NCBI RefSeq assembly: GCF_900078745.1
Contig: NZ_FKII01000061.1
Coordinates: 124,001 to 188,000, forward strand
DNA length: 64,000 nucleotides
Direction: 5' to 3'
From: Candidatus Ichthyocystis sparus
GTDB lineage: Bacteria > Pseudomonadota > Gammaproteobacteria > Burkholderiales > 2013Ark19i
The notes under the pieces were generated by a model. It had not been told where the DNA came from. It made no database searches and saw nothing but the letters and a program-made list of their open reading frames with translations. Numbering within the stretch: position 1 is the stretch's first letter; each line of letters starts with the position of its first letter. Positions 50,114 to 59,754 of the stretch are shown one piece after another. The translations under genes were made by a program, and so were the position numbers.

Positions 50114-51073
50114 ATGCGAAAGCAAAATAATAATCCCCTACCAGAACATTACCAACTGCTTGAATATACGATACTTAAGGTTTTGTCTACGGGAGGGTTC
50201 TCAATCGTATATTTAGCCAAAGACAAACGTGGTTCTCTTGTGGTCATTAAGGAGTATGTTCCTGCTAATTTTTCTTATCGTCAAGATGATGGAAGCCAAA
50301 TTATGATGATAGGAGGAAAAGAGCGATCATTCAAATATGGCATGAGCTGTTTTTTTCAGGAAGGACAGGCCCTATCTAAGCTATCCCATCCTAATATAGT
50401 TCGTATATTAAACTTCTTTCGTGCTAACGGAACTGTATATTTGGTACTACGTTACGAAGAGGGACAGACTCTGCATGGCTATATAAAGTCAAAAGGATCA
50501 CGTGACTACAATAATTTTTCAGAAAAAGTATTACTCAAGATTTTTATACATGTTTTATCTGGATTGAGGAAGATTCACTCTTGTCGTTTTCTTCACTTGG
50601 ATGTTAAGCCGGCTAATATTTATCTTCGCAAGGATTTTGTGCCGGTATTGATAGATTTTGGATCGGCCAGGCAGGTTTTCTCTGCAATGCCTCCTAATCC
50701 TAATGCCGGTATTCCTATGTATACCCATGGTTATTCTGCTCCAGAACAGTACAAAAAATCAGGTTTTTTGGGGCCATGGAGCGATTTTTATGCCTTGGGT
50801 GCTTCGTTATATGCCTGCATGGCACGAAAAGCCCCCCAATCTGCCTATGAACGACTAAAAGTTGATAGGTTAGTGCCTGCAAAGATGCTTTTTAAGGGAT
50901 TATACAGCAGTGATTTGCTTGAGTTAGTTGATCTTTGTTTGTCGCTTGATGTATCCAAACGTCCTGGATCAGGATATGAGATTCAATCTGCTCTAATATC
51001 TATATTTAACTCTTGTGGGAAGATTTTGTATTGTGAAAAAAGGGTTAATTCAGGCGTTTTACTCGTAGATTAA
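50114..51073 (+). CDS. Eukaryotic-like Ser/Thr protein kinase
   Basis: A 319-residue soluble kinase. The glycine loop is STGGFSIVYLA, Lys46 (VVIKEY) is the ATP-binding lysine, and HLDVKPANIY (161-170) gives catalytic Asp163, Lys165 and Asn168. DFGSAR (Asp181) binds metal, and GYSAPEQY is the APE-type motif. All catalytic residues are present; the HRD arginine is Leu, as in many bacterial kinases. No membrane segment or sensor domain follows. A PP2C phosphatase follows after 16 bases, forming a kinase/phosphatase pair. Targets unknown. Confidence 0.9.
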   Translation: MRKQNNNPLPEHYQLLEYTILKVLSTGGFSIVYLAKDKRGSLVVIKEYVPANFSYRQDDGSQIMMIGGKERSFKYGMSCFFQEGQALSKLSHPNIVRILNFFRANGTVYLVLRYEEGQTLHGYIKSKGSRDYNNFSEKVLLKIFIHVLSGLRKIHSCRFLHLDVKPANIYLRKDFVPVLIDFGSARQVFSAMPPNPNAGIPMYTHGYSAPEQYKKSGFLGPWSDFYALGASLYACMARKAPQSAYERLKVDRLVPAKMLFKGLYSSDLLELVDLCLSLDVSKRPGSGYEIQSALISIFNSCGKILYCEKRVNSGVLLVD

Positions 51074-51089
51074 GAATTAGAGGGAAATC

Positions 51090-51968
51090 ATGGGGTTTTC
51101 TATTTTTCATGAAGCCAGAGTCGGTGGTCGTGCCAAAAATGAAGATTTTTGTGACTATACTTACACAGACAAGTCACTATTCATGGTGTTGGCTGACGGT
51201 ATGGGCGGTCACCTCTACGGGGAAATAGCATCACGCCTAGTTGTTACTCACATGATAGATTGTCATCTTAATGCAGCCAAGCCGATTATAGAGGACCACT
51301 ACAGCTTTTTAAGTGAAACGTGTAAAAGTGCTAATAGGGTTATTTTGGAATATGCATCAATTAATGGCCTATTAGAAATTCCTAGAACCACCGTGGTAGC
51401 TTGTCTAATTCAAAATGGTATGTTGTACCATGCACACCTTGGTGATTCTCGTTTGTATGTTTTAGGTAAAGACGGAGAGCTTAAACGACGAACAAAGGAT
51501 CATACTAGGATCCAGTATTTAATGGATCATATGGAAATTTCTGTAAATGAAGTTTTGTTTCACCCTGACAGGAACAAGGTGTATAACTGTCTGGGGTTGT
51601 TTAACCCTTCTATTCCATCTTTGGAAGAGTTACCGTTGTCTCATGGGGATATTGTTATTCTGTGCTCAGATGGGTTGTGGAATTATGTGACAGAACAGGA
51701 AATGTGGGGGTATACGTCTGTACCGCCATTATCAATTATGGGCAGCAATCTTATGGATTTGGCAGAAAGCAGAGGAGGAGTTAACCGAGATAATTTAACT
51801 TTGATGGCTCTTTTGTGGTCTCATATAGACATATCTTGCTTACCTGATGTAGATACCGTTTTGTCTGGATATGCGACCCAGAAAAACTTTTGTTGTGAAG
51901 AAGTATTAGAGAATTTCGAAGATAGTGTGTTCGACGAACTGGAAGACGAAATTATGTTGGAATTGTAG
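51090..51968 (+). CDS. PP2C family Ser/Thr phosphatase
   Basis: A 292-residue PPM phosphatase. Metal-binding aspartates are in GRAKNEDF, LADGMGGHLYGE, AHLGDSRLY and LCSDGLWN, with GGVNRDNLTLM near the end. Residues 255-292 form an acidic extension. It presumably reverses the kinase encoded just upstream. Similar pairs regulate type VI secretion in other proteobacteria, but no such genes are nearby. Confidence 0.9.
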   Translation: MGFSIFHEARVGGRAKNEDFCDYTYTDKSLFMVLADGMGGHLYGEIASRLVVTHMIDCHLNAAKPIIEDHYSFLSETCKSANRVILEYASINGLLEIPRTTVVACLIQNGMLYHAHLGDSRLYVLGKDGELKRRTKDHTRIQYLMDHMEISVNEVLFHPDRNKVYNCLGLFNPSIPSLEELPLSHGDIVILCSDGLWNYVTEQEMWGYTSVPPLSIMGSNLMDLAESRGGVNRDNLTLMALLWSHIDISCLPDVDTVLSGYATQKNFCCEEVLENFEDSVFDELEDEIMLEL

Positions 51969-52031
51969 ACAATTTCACCTAACTGTAGACAACATAACTG
52001 CTATTTTAAATATTTCTACTGCGGAGTTAGT

Positions 52032-52628
52032 GTGAAAGAAATAGTTATTGCCACTAATAATAATCATAAATTTTCCGAAATAGTTAGCATTACCCAGGAT
52101 TGGGGAGTTAATTGTTTGTCACTAAATGATTTTACTTGTTCTTTTAGCTATGATGAACCATACTTTTCCTTCATGGAAAATGCCTTACATAAGGCTAGAG
52201 AAGTATCAAAGCTAGTATCACTTCCTGTTCTTGCTGATGACTCAGGTATATGTGTTGATGCGCTTAATGGTAAGCCAGGTGTTTTTTCATCAAGGTATAG
52301 CGAAGACGGGACTGATGAGTCTAATAGGAGAAAACTTCTATCCGCTCTACATGGCATCTCTAATCGACAAGCAACTTTTATATGTGTGATGGTGTTAATC
52401 AGATCCTATAGCGATCTGTGTCCATTAGTATCCTATGGCTTCTGGTCGGGGTGTATTACTCTTGAAGAGGTGGGGGAGACGGGGTTTGGTTATGACCGTA
52501 TTTTTCTTCCATTGGGATGTAAGCAAACAGCTGCTGAAATGCCTCCATCCAGTAAAAGAGACCTTAGCCACAGGGCTCAAGCTATTAGGAAGATGAGAGA
52601 GGAAATACTGCGATGTCCTTGGGGGTGA
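52032..52628 (+). CDS. rdgB: XTP/dITP pyrophosphatase
   Basis: A 198-residue house-cleaning enzyme of the HAM1 family that removes non-canonical purine nucleotides. VIATNNNHKFSEI at the start, LADDSGICVDALNGKPGVFSSRY mid-protein and GFGYDRIFLP with SHRAQA near the end are diagnostic. GTG start with GGAG eight bases before it. The 3' end overlaps hemW by 16 bases. Confidence 0.95.
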   Translation: MKEIVIATNNNHKFSEIVSITQDWGVNCLSLNDFTCSFSYDEPYFSFMENALHKAREVSKLVSLPVLADDSGICVDALNGKPGVFSSRYSEDGTDESNRRKLLSALHGISNRQATFICVMVLIRSYSDLCPLVSYGFWSGCITLEEVGETGFGYDRIFLPLGCKQTAAEMPPSSKRDLSHRAQAIRKMREEILRCPWG

Positions 52629-53803
52629 ATTTTACTTCTGGTTTACGGAGAGTTGTTCTTCCTCTAAGCTTGTATATTCACTTTCCGTGGTGTGTGCGCA
52701 AGTGCCCGTATTGTGATTTTAATTCCCATACTTTGCAGACGATTTTACCTGAAGATGAGTACATAGATTCTTTGGTTAGGGATTTGGAGTTTGCGCTGCC
52801 AACTATATGGGGCAGACCAATTAGGTCTATTTTTATGGGAGGTGGTACGCCTAGTTTGTTTTCTTATAAGGCTATATCGCGGTTACTGTCAGAAATTCGT
52901 GCGCGTGTTTTTTTGTTTCCAGGAATAGAAATTACTATGGAGGCGAATCCAGGAGTGTTGCTTCCTGACCATCTAGATGGGTATCGTTATGCGGGCGTAA
53001 CACGTATTTCACTTGGAGTTCAAAGTTTTTCTGAGAGCTTACTACATGCCATTGGACGCATACACAGTGTGCACGATATAGAAAAGAATTTGTATGCTTT
53101 ATCAGATTCTTCCTTTACATATAATGTTGATCTCATGTACGGATTGCCAGGTCAGACGGTTGATGAAGCAATGTTGGATCTTAAACGAGCCTTAAGTTTT
53201 GAGCCAGATCATTTATCTTTGTATAACCTAACATTGGAACCTGGGACCAAATTTGGAATTCGTCCGCCAATTAATATTCCATCTTTGGATGTATGTGCAG
53301 TTATGCAAGACAACTTATGCGCCATTTTGGCAGATAGTGGTTATGATAGGTATGAGATATCTGCATTTTCTTTGCCAAATTTACAATGTCAACATAACTT
53401 AAACTATTGGACATACGGGGATTACATTGGTATAGGAGCCGGAGCTCATTCCAAGTTGACTTGCCATCAGAAAGTTGTTCGTCAAGCTCGTGTTAATAGT
53501 CCCAAAAGGTTTATGGACGGTTCTGGTTCAGAGCGTGTATTGTCATACGATGCAGAAGTTTTGTTCAAAGATCGTCCCTTTGAATTTTTCATGAATGGAC
53601 TTCGCCTAAAGGACGGTATAACTTGGAGTGTTTATGAAGAAAGAACGGGCTTGAGTCGTATGACTGTTTTGTCAAAAGTGGATGAATTGGTGAATAAGGG
53701 TTTGCTAGTTAGGGATGTATTGGGTACTAGGACTACATCACTTGGATGGGATTTTTTAAATGATATTTTAATGGCTTTTATGCCTATGGAGAAGACAGGA
53801 TAA
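52613..53803 (+). CDS. hemW: Radical SAM heme chaperone HemW
   Basis: A 396-residue HemN-like protein. The cluster motif WCVRKCPYC gives C-x3-C-x2-C; the GGGTPSLF motif and RISLGVQSFSESLLHAIGR follow, as does DLMYGLPGQT. It lacks the N-terminal extension and extra cysteine of true coproporphyrinogen dehydrogenase HemN, so a heme chaperone is more likely. The rdgB-hemW neighbourhood is standard. It overlaps rdgB by 16 bases and hemE by one. Confidence 0.93.
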   Translation: MSLGVNFTSGLRRVVLPLSLYIHFPWCVRKCPYCDFNSHTLQTILPEDEYIDSLVRDLEFALPTIWGRPIRSIFMGGGTPSLFSYKAISRLLSEIRARVFLFPGIEITMEANPGVLLPDHLDGYRYAGVTRISLGVQSFSESLLHAIGRIHSVHDIEKNLYALSDSSFTYNVDLMYGLPGQTVDEAMLDLKRALSFEPDHLSLYNLTLEPGTKFGIRPPINIPSLDVCAVMQDNLCAILADSGYDRYEISAFSLPNLQCQHNLNYWTYGDYIGIGAGAHSKLTCHQKVVRQARVNSPKRFMDGSGSERVLSYDAEVLFKDRPFEFFMNGLRLKDGITWSVYEERTGLSRMTVLSKVDELVNKGLLVRDVLGTRTTSLGWDFLNDILMAFMPMEKTG

Positions 53804-54861
53804 TGTCTTCAAGCGATAGTCTTTTTTTAAGAGCTGCAACTGGTAACATCACTGACCAAGTACCTGTTTGGTTGATGCGTCAGGCAGGTCGATATTTGCA
53901 AGAATATAATCAAGTTCGTTCTCGTGTTGGCACATTTTTGGATTTGTGCTTTAACCCAGATGCATTGACGGAAGTTACTATTCAGCCTGTTGAGCGTTTT
54001 TCATTGGATGCTGCCATAATATTTTCCGATATCTTGCTAGTTCCGTATGCTATGAATATGCATCTGGATTTTGTTGATAAGGTGGGACCTGTTTTTAGCG
54101 AGCCGATTTTATGTGGTAGTGATATTGGTAATCTAGATGTAGATTCAGTTACTGGATTTTTGCAGCCAGTTTATGATGGAATTCGCTGTTGCAAAAGAGA
54201 GTTGGCTGTATCTGTGCCACTAATAGGTTTTATAGGAAGTCCATTTACACTGGCTTGCTATATGTTAGAGGGAAGCAGTTGCAGTGATTTTATGCGGGTT
54301 AAGAAAGCACGATATGGCAATCCAGAATGGTTTAAATTTTTGTTAGAAAGAGTCGCGATTGCTGCGGAAAGTCATTTACTTGCTCAAATAGATGCTGGGG
54401 TGGATGCTGTTATGATATTTGATTCTTGGGCAGGAATTTTGTCCACACATGATTATTTATCCTTCTCTCTTCCGTTTATTAATCGTATCGTTAAATCGGT
54501 GAAAGTACTTCATCCAATGGTTCCTGTTATCATCTTTGCAAAAGGTGGTGGCTTGTGGCTAGAGAATATTGCATCGTCGCAGTGTGATGTAGTGGCATTA
54601 GATTGGACGGTTGATTTAGCATCTGCTGTTGAACGGTTACGTGGTTTTTCATGTGCCCTGCAAGGAAATTTGGATCCAATGAGCCTATTTGGTACTACAG
54701 ATGAAATAAACTCTGAGTTGGTGCGTATTGTCAATGCTGTTAAGGGCAAAGTTCCGTACATTTTTAATCTAGGTCATGGTGTACATAGACTTACTCCTGT
54801 TGGAAGTGTTAATTTTGTTGTTGAAAGAGTGCGAGATTTATTTTCTCGCTTTGCAATTTGA
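53803..54861 (+). CDS. hemE: Uroporphyrinogen decarboxylase
   Basis: A 352-residue enzyme that makes coproporphyrinogen III. PVWLMRQAGRYLQEY is the substrate-binding signature, followed by IIFSDILLVPYAM with the catalytic aspartate, GFIGSPFTLACYM, and FNLGHGVHRLTPV. The start codon overlaps the hemW stop (TAATG). Confidence 0.97.
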   Translation: MSSSDSLFLRAATGNITDQVPVWLMRQAGRYLQEYNQVRSRVGTFLDLCFNPDALTEVTIQPVERFSLDAAIIFSDILLVPYAMNMHLDFVDKVGPVFSEPILCGSDIGNLDVDSVTGFLQPVYDGIRCCKRELAVSVPLIGFIGSPFTLACYMLEGSSCSDFMRVKKARYGNPEWFKFLLERVAIAAESHLLAQIDAGVDAVMIFDSWAGILSTHDYLSFSLPFINRIVKSVKVLHPMVPVIIFAKGGGLWLENIASSQCDVVALDWTVDLASAVERLRGFSCALQGNLDPMSLFGTTDEINSELVRIVNAVKGKVPYIFNLGHGVHRLTPVGSVNFVVERVRDLFSRFAI

Positions 54862-54876
54862 TTTGTGAGTCTTTGT

Positions 54877-56559
54877 ATGCGTTGTTCTAATTTGTTTTTT
54901 CCAACAATTAAGGAAGTTCCAGTTGATGCAGAATTGGTTAGTCATCAACTTATGTTGCGTTCTGGGATGATTCGTCAGGTTGGGTCTGGGCTTTATACAT
55001 TTTTACCTTTGGGCATGAGAGTTTTGCTCAAAATACAGAGCATTATTCGTGAAGAGATGTTATCTATCGGGGCTCAAGAGATTATTATGCCATGTATTCA
55101 ACCCGCAGAATTATGGCAACAAACTGGTCGTTGGGATGATTTTGGTCCCCAGATGTTGAAGATAAAAGATCGTCATCTCAGGGATTTCTGTTTTGCTCCA
55201 ACGCACGAAGAGGTAATTACTGATTTAATGAGAAAAGAAATTAGGAGTTATAAGCAGCTGCCGATAGTAGTTTTTCAAATTGCTACTAAATTTAGAGATG
55301 AGATTCGTCCTCGTTTTGGTGTTATTCGGGCACGTGAATTTTTGATGAAAGATGGTTATTCTTTTGACAAAGATGAAGAGGGAATGAATAACTCGTACGA
55401 CAATATGTATTCGGCATATAATAATATATTCAGTCGCCTGGGTATTAAATATTGTGTTGTTCATGCTGATACAGGTTCTATAGGGGGAAAGTATTCTCAT
55501 GAATTTCATGCTATGGCCGATTGCGGGGAAGATATACTCGTGTACTCTAAAAATTCAGATTACGCTGCTAACATAGAGCTAGCTACCTGTTCGTACGAGC
55601 CTAATGATGAATTTAAAGATGTTGTTGGTGACCCGGTCCTAGTGTCAGTTGATGTTGGTACTGAGGCTAATATAAGAACTAAAGTTGTGAGTTCTGGTGA
55701 AAATTTATTTTTTCTTCTTCTTGCTAGTGGTGATGAGATAAATGAAACTAAAATTTCCCATATAGAAGGTATTGGATTAGATTGGAAATTTTTGTCACCT
55801 GATGAAATCGAAAAGATTTATTTTTGTTCACCTGATTTCATAGGACCATATCCATCGCCTGATAAAGCCACCATAATAGCTGATAATAAATTACTGTATC
55901 ACTCTGGTCCTGTAGTTTGTGGTGCTAACAAAGACGGTTTTTTATGGACAAATGTAGATATAAGGCGCGACATATCTGGAATAGTTTTTGCAGACATAAG
56001 AAAGGTTGTTGAAGGGGATTTGTCACCAGATCTTAGTGGGCCACTTCACTTTTGTCGAGGGATAGAGTTAGGACATATTTTTCAATTAGAGAAGAAGTAC
56101 TCACGTGCTATGTCCTGTTCTTTTGTTAACGAGGAACAGAAAAAAGAAGAATTATTCATGGGTTGCTATGGTATAGGAATTTCTCGTGCTTTAGCCGCTA
56201 TTATTGAGCAATCGCATGATGATAAAGGAATTATATGGCCCAGAGCGATTGCTCCGTTTCAGGTTATTATCATCACAATAGGGCTTAGTTCTAGCAACAG
56301 GGTCATTGAGGTAGCTGAGAATTTGTATAATGAACTTTGTTCTTTATCCATAGAAGTTTTGTACGATGACAGGCAATCTAGACCTGGAATAAAGTTGAAT
56401 GATGCAGATCTTATTGGTATTCCAGATAGGCTGATTGTTAGCCAAGCTACTATTGAGGTAAATAGTGTGGAGTATCAATGCAGATCATCTAGATCAAGTA
56501 AATTAGTTCCATTGTCCGATATAGGGTCTTATTTGATTAGTGTTGGTAGATCAGTCTAA
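54877..56559 (+). CDS. proS: Prolyl-tRNA synthetase (bacterial type)
   Basis: A 560-residue class II synthetase with the editing INS domain between motifs 2 and 3. MLRSGMIRQVGSGLYTFLPLG is the N-terminal signature, FRDEIRPRFGVIRAREFLMKD covers motif 2, and FMGCYGIGISRALAAIIEQ motif 3. The ATG at 54877 matches the family start; a GTG at 54865 opens four codons earlier. It follows hemE by 15 bases. Confidence 0.96.
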   Translation: MRCSNLFFPTIKEVPVDAELVSHQLMLRSGMIRQVGSGLYTFLPLGMRVLLKIQSIIREEMLSIGAQEIIMPCIQPAELWQQTGRWDDFGPQMLKIKDRHLRDFCFAPTHEEVITDLMRKEIRSYKQLPIVVFQIATKFRDEIRPRFGVIRAREFLMKDGYSFDKDEEGMNNSYDNMYSAYNNIFSRLGIKYCVVHADTGSIGGKYSHEFHAMADCGEDILVYSKNSDYAANIELATCSYEPNDEFKDVVGDPVLVSVDVGTEANIRTKVVSSGENLFFLLLASGDEINETKISHIEGIGLDWKFLSPDEIEKIYFCSPDFIGPYPSPDKATIIADNKLLYHSGPVVCGANKDGFLWTNVDIRRDISGIVFADIRKVVEGDLSPDLSGPLHFCRGIELGHIFQLEKKYSRAMSCSFVNEEQKKEELFMGCYGIGISRALAAIIEQSHDDKGIIWPRAIAPFQVIIITIGLSSSNRVIEVAENLYNELCSLSIEVLYDDRQSRPGIKLNDADLIGIPDRLIVSQATIEVNSVEYQCRSSRSSKLVPLSDIGSYLISVGRSV

Positions 56560-56668
56560 TATTGGGCTTTACCTGTGGCAAGTGTTAATTTGTAGGTAAT
56601 TTAGGTGCGCGATACTTATATTTTCTAGTTAGATAGATGGCCGTGCTAATTTTGTGATAGCGCAGTAA

Positions 56669-56690
56669 ACAGTAACAGGCTTTTTACTGT
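56669..56690. promoter_or_regulatory. Dyad ACAGTAA/TTACTGT upstream of slt
   Basis: Seven-base arms around an eight-base loop, 33 bases before the slt ATG, in a 164-base gap that otherwise holds nothing recognised. The left arm is part of a CAGTAAACAGTAA direct repeat. Operator or RNA hairpin; no evidence decides. Confidence 0.25.
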
Positions 56691-56723
56691 ATACATGTAG
56701 TTCGTAAAGTAGAGTTTGTTAAA

Positions 56724-58739
56724 ATGGTACACTGCATGACTAGAGCTACTTTTGCTGCTTTTTTTCTTTTTTTTCCCATAATGATAACGGCAGGCTATCT
56801 TTCGTTGAGTGATGAAGAGCCACAGGTTAGTGCCATACGTGAAGCGTATTATCATAATAATAACCCTAAAGATAGACACCTATTGAAACAAGATTCTATT
56901 AATTTGAGAAAGAGTGCATTAAAAATTTATCCAGATTTTTGGTCTATAGTAGGTGATATAAGTAATGCTAGTTCTTATGATATTGACAAGTTTATTAACA
57001 TATACCCCAATGAAGTCTTAACTCAAGATCTTATAGAGGCATGGATAAAGGAGCTATCAAAGCGGGGTACGTATGGCGCTATAATTGAAAAGTACTACAG
57101 ACGTCTCAAATTTCCATCTTACGGTTCGCAGTGTGTTTACTGGTCATGGAAGGTGAAATCTAAAAAATCCTCCTATTGGGATTTTATTAGCCCAATACAA
57201 GAAAAAATGGCCTACGGAGACTTGGATAGGGAATGTTATTTTTTAGTTGATTTTCTATTCAAGAGCAAAGCTATTTCAGAAGATTATGTTTCCAAGCAGG
57301 TACATGTTCTATTTGATGAAGGCAACATAGATCTTCTAAGAGAGTTTTTGTTTATTACTTTTGATAGCCCACTTTCTGTTTATCAGATAAAAAAAATTCG
57401 TTTGTACCCTGACATTTTTTTGATTCGTATGCTATCAATCTCAAGAAGTTATTCACGATTAGAAAAAGAATGTATCATTATGGCATTGAGTTATTTGTCA
57501 TCCAAAAAATTTGATCAAGCTGTTCACCTATGGTACAGATTTATGGCACGAACTACTTTTTTGCCATCACAAAAAGATTACTTAATTTCTCAGTACAGCT
57601 ATCAATCTTCTAGGCAACATCGTAAAGATGCCATGTTTTGGTTCAAGAAAGTTAGGGTGCAGAAAGGTCTTCCACATTATCTGCAAGAATGGCTAGCACG
57701 TACAGCTTTACGTGAGCGTAATTGGAAGCAGCTAATTTTAGTTATAGATGACATGCCAAAATCCTTGTCACATCAAGATGTGTGGGTATACTGGAAGGCG
57801 TATGCATTAATGTCATTGGGCCATAAACAAGAATCTGAGGCACTTTGGAAAAAAATAGCTGGTAAGTATAATTACTATTCGTTCTTAGCACGAGAGGCTT
57901 TGCATACTAAGGTTTTTTTGCCTGAAAATAAAGAGATTGTTTTAGATGAAAAATATTATCAGTCGTTACTAAGTAATAAATCAATAAAAAGGGCTATTTT
58001 ATTACATAGAGCAGGTTATTTAAATTTGGCAATTAAAGAATGGAATTGGATCACTAATAATCTTTCAGATAGCCAGTTATTGACCGCTTCATATTTGGCT
58101 CGAGATTATGGAATGTTGGGGTTATGTATTCAAAGCGCCAGTATGGTTCATTATTACAAAGGGTTCATGTTAAGATATCCGTTGCCGTACTTTGATACAG
58201 TTATGTCTACAGCAAAGAGATTTCATATTGATCCTTCGTGGGTTTATGGTGTTGCTAGGCAAGAAAGTAGGTTTATGGAAAAAGCTGTATCGGCAGCCGG
58301 TGCAATGGGTATAATGCAGGTCATGCCGCACACAGCATCTGTTGTATCCAGGAAGTTTCATTTATTTGAAAAGGAGCACAGCAGAGAAATTGTTGATCCT
58401 GCGATTAATATTATACTGGGATCGGCTTACCTTCATTGGATTTACGGGGCTTTTTCTAAGTCTATTATTTTAGCTACTGCTGCCTACAATGCCGGACCTA
58501 ACAGGGCTAGTTTGTGGAGAGACCAAGAAACACTATTGCCAGCTACAATATACATAGAAACCATTCCATTTGCTGAAACCCGTAGATACGTTAAAAATGT
58601 TTTAGCTAACGCCTGTATATACAAGCTCATATTGGATAAAAAATTAAACCATACAAGCCACAGTGTTAAGATAACATCATTTATGAGAGACATACCGTCG
58701 TTATCTACTTTCAAACCTTATTTATCTAGAGTTCCTTAA
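56724..58739 (+). CDS. slt: Soluble lytic murein transglycosylase
   Basis: A 671-residue periplasmic enzyme that cleaves peptidoglycan between MurNAc and GlcNAc. A signal sequence (FAAFFLFFPIMITAGYLSL) is followed by a long helical superhelix domain with TPR-like repeats and a C-terminal SLT domain. GVARQESRFMEKAVSAAGAM contains the catalytic glutamate, with GIMQVMPHTA and AAYNAGPNRA following. Length and layout match E. coli Slt70. A second ATG lies four codons in. Confidence 0.95.
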   Translation: MVHCMTRATFAAFFLFFPIMITAGYLSLSDEEPQVSAIREAYYHNNNPKDRHLLKQDSINLRKSALKIYPDFWSIVGDISNASSYDIDKFINIYPNEVLTQDLIEAWIKELSKRGTYGAIIEKYYRRLKFPSYGSQCVYWSWKVKSKKSSYWDFISPIQEKMAYGDLDRECYFLVDFLFKSKAISEDYVSKQVHVLFDEGNIDLLREFLFITFDSPLSVYQIKKIRLYPDIFLIRMLSISRSYSRLEKECIIMALSYLSSKKFDQAVHLWYRFMARTTFLPSQKDYLISQYSYQSSRQHRKDAMFWFKKVRVQKGLPHYLQEWLARTALRERNWKQLILVIDDMPKSLSHQDVWVYWKAYALMSLGHKQESEALWKKIAGKYNYYSFLAREALHTKVFLPENKEIVLDEKYYQSLLSNKSIKRAILLHRAGYLNLAIKEWNWITNNLSDSQLLTASYLARDYGMLGLCIQSASMVHYYKGFMLRYPLPYFDTVMSTAKRFHIDPSWVYGVARQESRFMEKAVSAAGAMGIMQVMPHTASVVSRKFHLFEKEHSREIVDPAINIILGSAYLHWIYGAFSKSIILATAAYNAGPNRASLWRDQETLLPATIYIETIPFAETRRYVKNVLANACIYKLILDKKLNHTSHSVKITSFMRDIPSLSTFKPYLSRVP

Positions 58740-58849
58740 TATTTGTGTGATATTTAAATAATTTTTACTTGATACTTATTGTTGGGGCCATAGTTATTTA
58801 CGTATACAAATACCAAAATACATTTATTTAATTAATATTAGAAATACCA

Positions 58850-59749
58850 CTATATTGATTGCTGAGCTTGCTGTCTATCGTTTAATAATTTAATTATTGT
58901 AGTGACGTTTTCTGATGACGAAGTTTTATTCGTAATTGACTCTATCAATTCTTTTACAAATGATCTTTCTATCTTTTCTCCTACCCAAACAGATACGGAT
59001 TCTACTGCTTGTTCTATCATAAATCCAGTACCATCTCTAGTTGTTATGTTCTCTGATTTTGCTGATTCTAAAAAATGATTATATTCACTACCAGATATAT
59101 TAATGTCATATGCTAAGGCTCCCTTAGCCCAATGCCTTGTGGAAAACGGGTTATTTTTTTCAGAGAATATAACATTAGTGGTATTAATGATTACATCAAA
59201 TAATCCCTCAATATCATCAATGTGTATCGAAAAAGTATGTGGCGATAATTGATCATTTTCTTCTAGTATACTACTTATTTTTTCCGGTGAACGACTGGCA
59301 AGAAAAATTTGTTTTATGTCCCTTTTTTCTATTTCGCTTAATAGGCAGGTGAACATATTATTATTGCTAGAAATTATTATTACTTTTTTTTCAGATAAAG
59401 TTATGCCTAGATTGTTTTCTATGTCTGATACTATACTATGTCCATATGTGTTATCAGCATAAATTCTGCCATCTGAAAATGTTAGGGTGTTGGCCATTTT
59501 GCATGAAATAGCACGTTCTGTAGTTAGGTCAGCAACTGAGAAAGCATGGGTTTTAAATGATGATGAAACTTGAGCCCCGTAGTAGTTGCTAGATCTTAGA
59601 GAATCAATAAGATCTTGAAAACCATCCTTATCACAGTACATGGACTCAGTGCACAAATTTATATTGCTTTTTTCAATAATATAATCAAATATAGCCTTCT
59701 TCCTGGACTGTTTTTGTGAGTTTTCAATAATAGCGAACTTTTTTTTCAT
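58850..59749 (-). CDS. Decayed or repurposed shikimate dehydrogenase (AroE-like)
   Basis: A 299-residue, uninterrupted frame with AroE architecture but missing key residues. Kept: Lys66 (SSSFKTHAF, matching PFK-E-x-A-F), Asn87 (MANTL) and RDGTGFMIEQAV near the end. Lost: the catalytic aspartate, because the D-N-T-D-G motif reads DNTYG with Tyr102; the N-terminal S-K-S-P motif (now QSRKK); and the NADP loop G-A-G-G-A (now ISSNNNM). Shikimate dehydrogenase activity is unlikely. The frame is intact and stays in the pilT run, five bases behind pilT, so some other role, or recent loss, is possible. Confidence 0.75.
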   Translation of the reverse strand: MKKKFAIIENSQKQSRKKAIFDYIIEKSNINLCTESMYCDKDGFQDLIDSLRSSNYYGAQVSSSFKTHAFSVADLTTERAISCKMANTLTFSDGRIYADNTYGHSIVSDIENNLGITLSEKKVIIISSNNNMFTCLLSEIEKRDIKQIFLASRSPEKISSILEENDQLSPHTFSIHIDDIEGLFDVIINTTNVIFSEKNNPFSTRHWAKGALAYDINISGSEYNHFLESAKSENITTRDGTGFMIEQAVESVSVWVGEKIERSFVKELIESITNKTSSSENVTTIIKLLNDRQQAQQSI

Positions 59750-59754
59750 AATGA

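Noticed and set aside
53803-54861. Kinase/phosphatase through proS as one secretion-related operon
   Set aside because: rdgB, hemW, hemE and proS are ordinary housekeeping genes; co-direction alone does not link them to the kinase pair.
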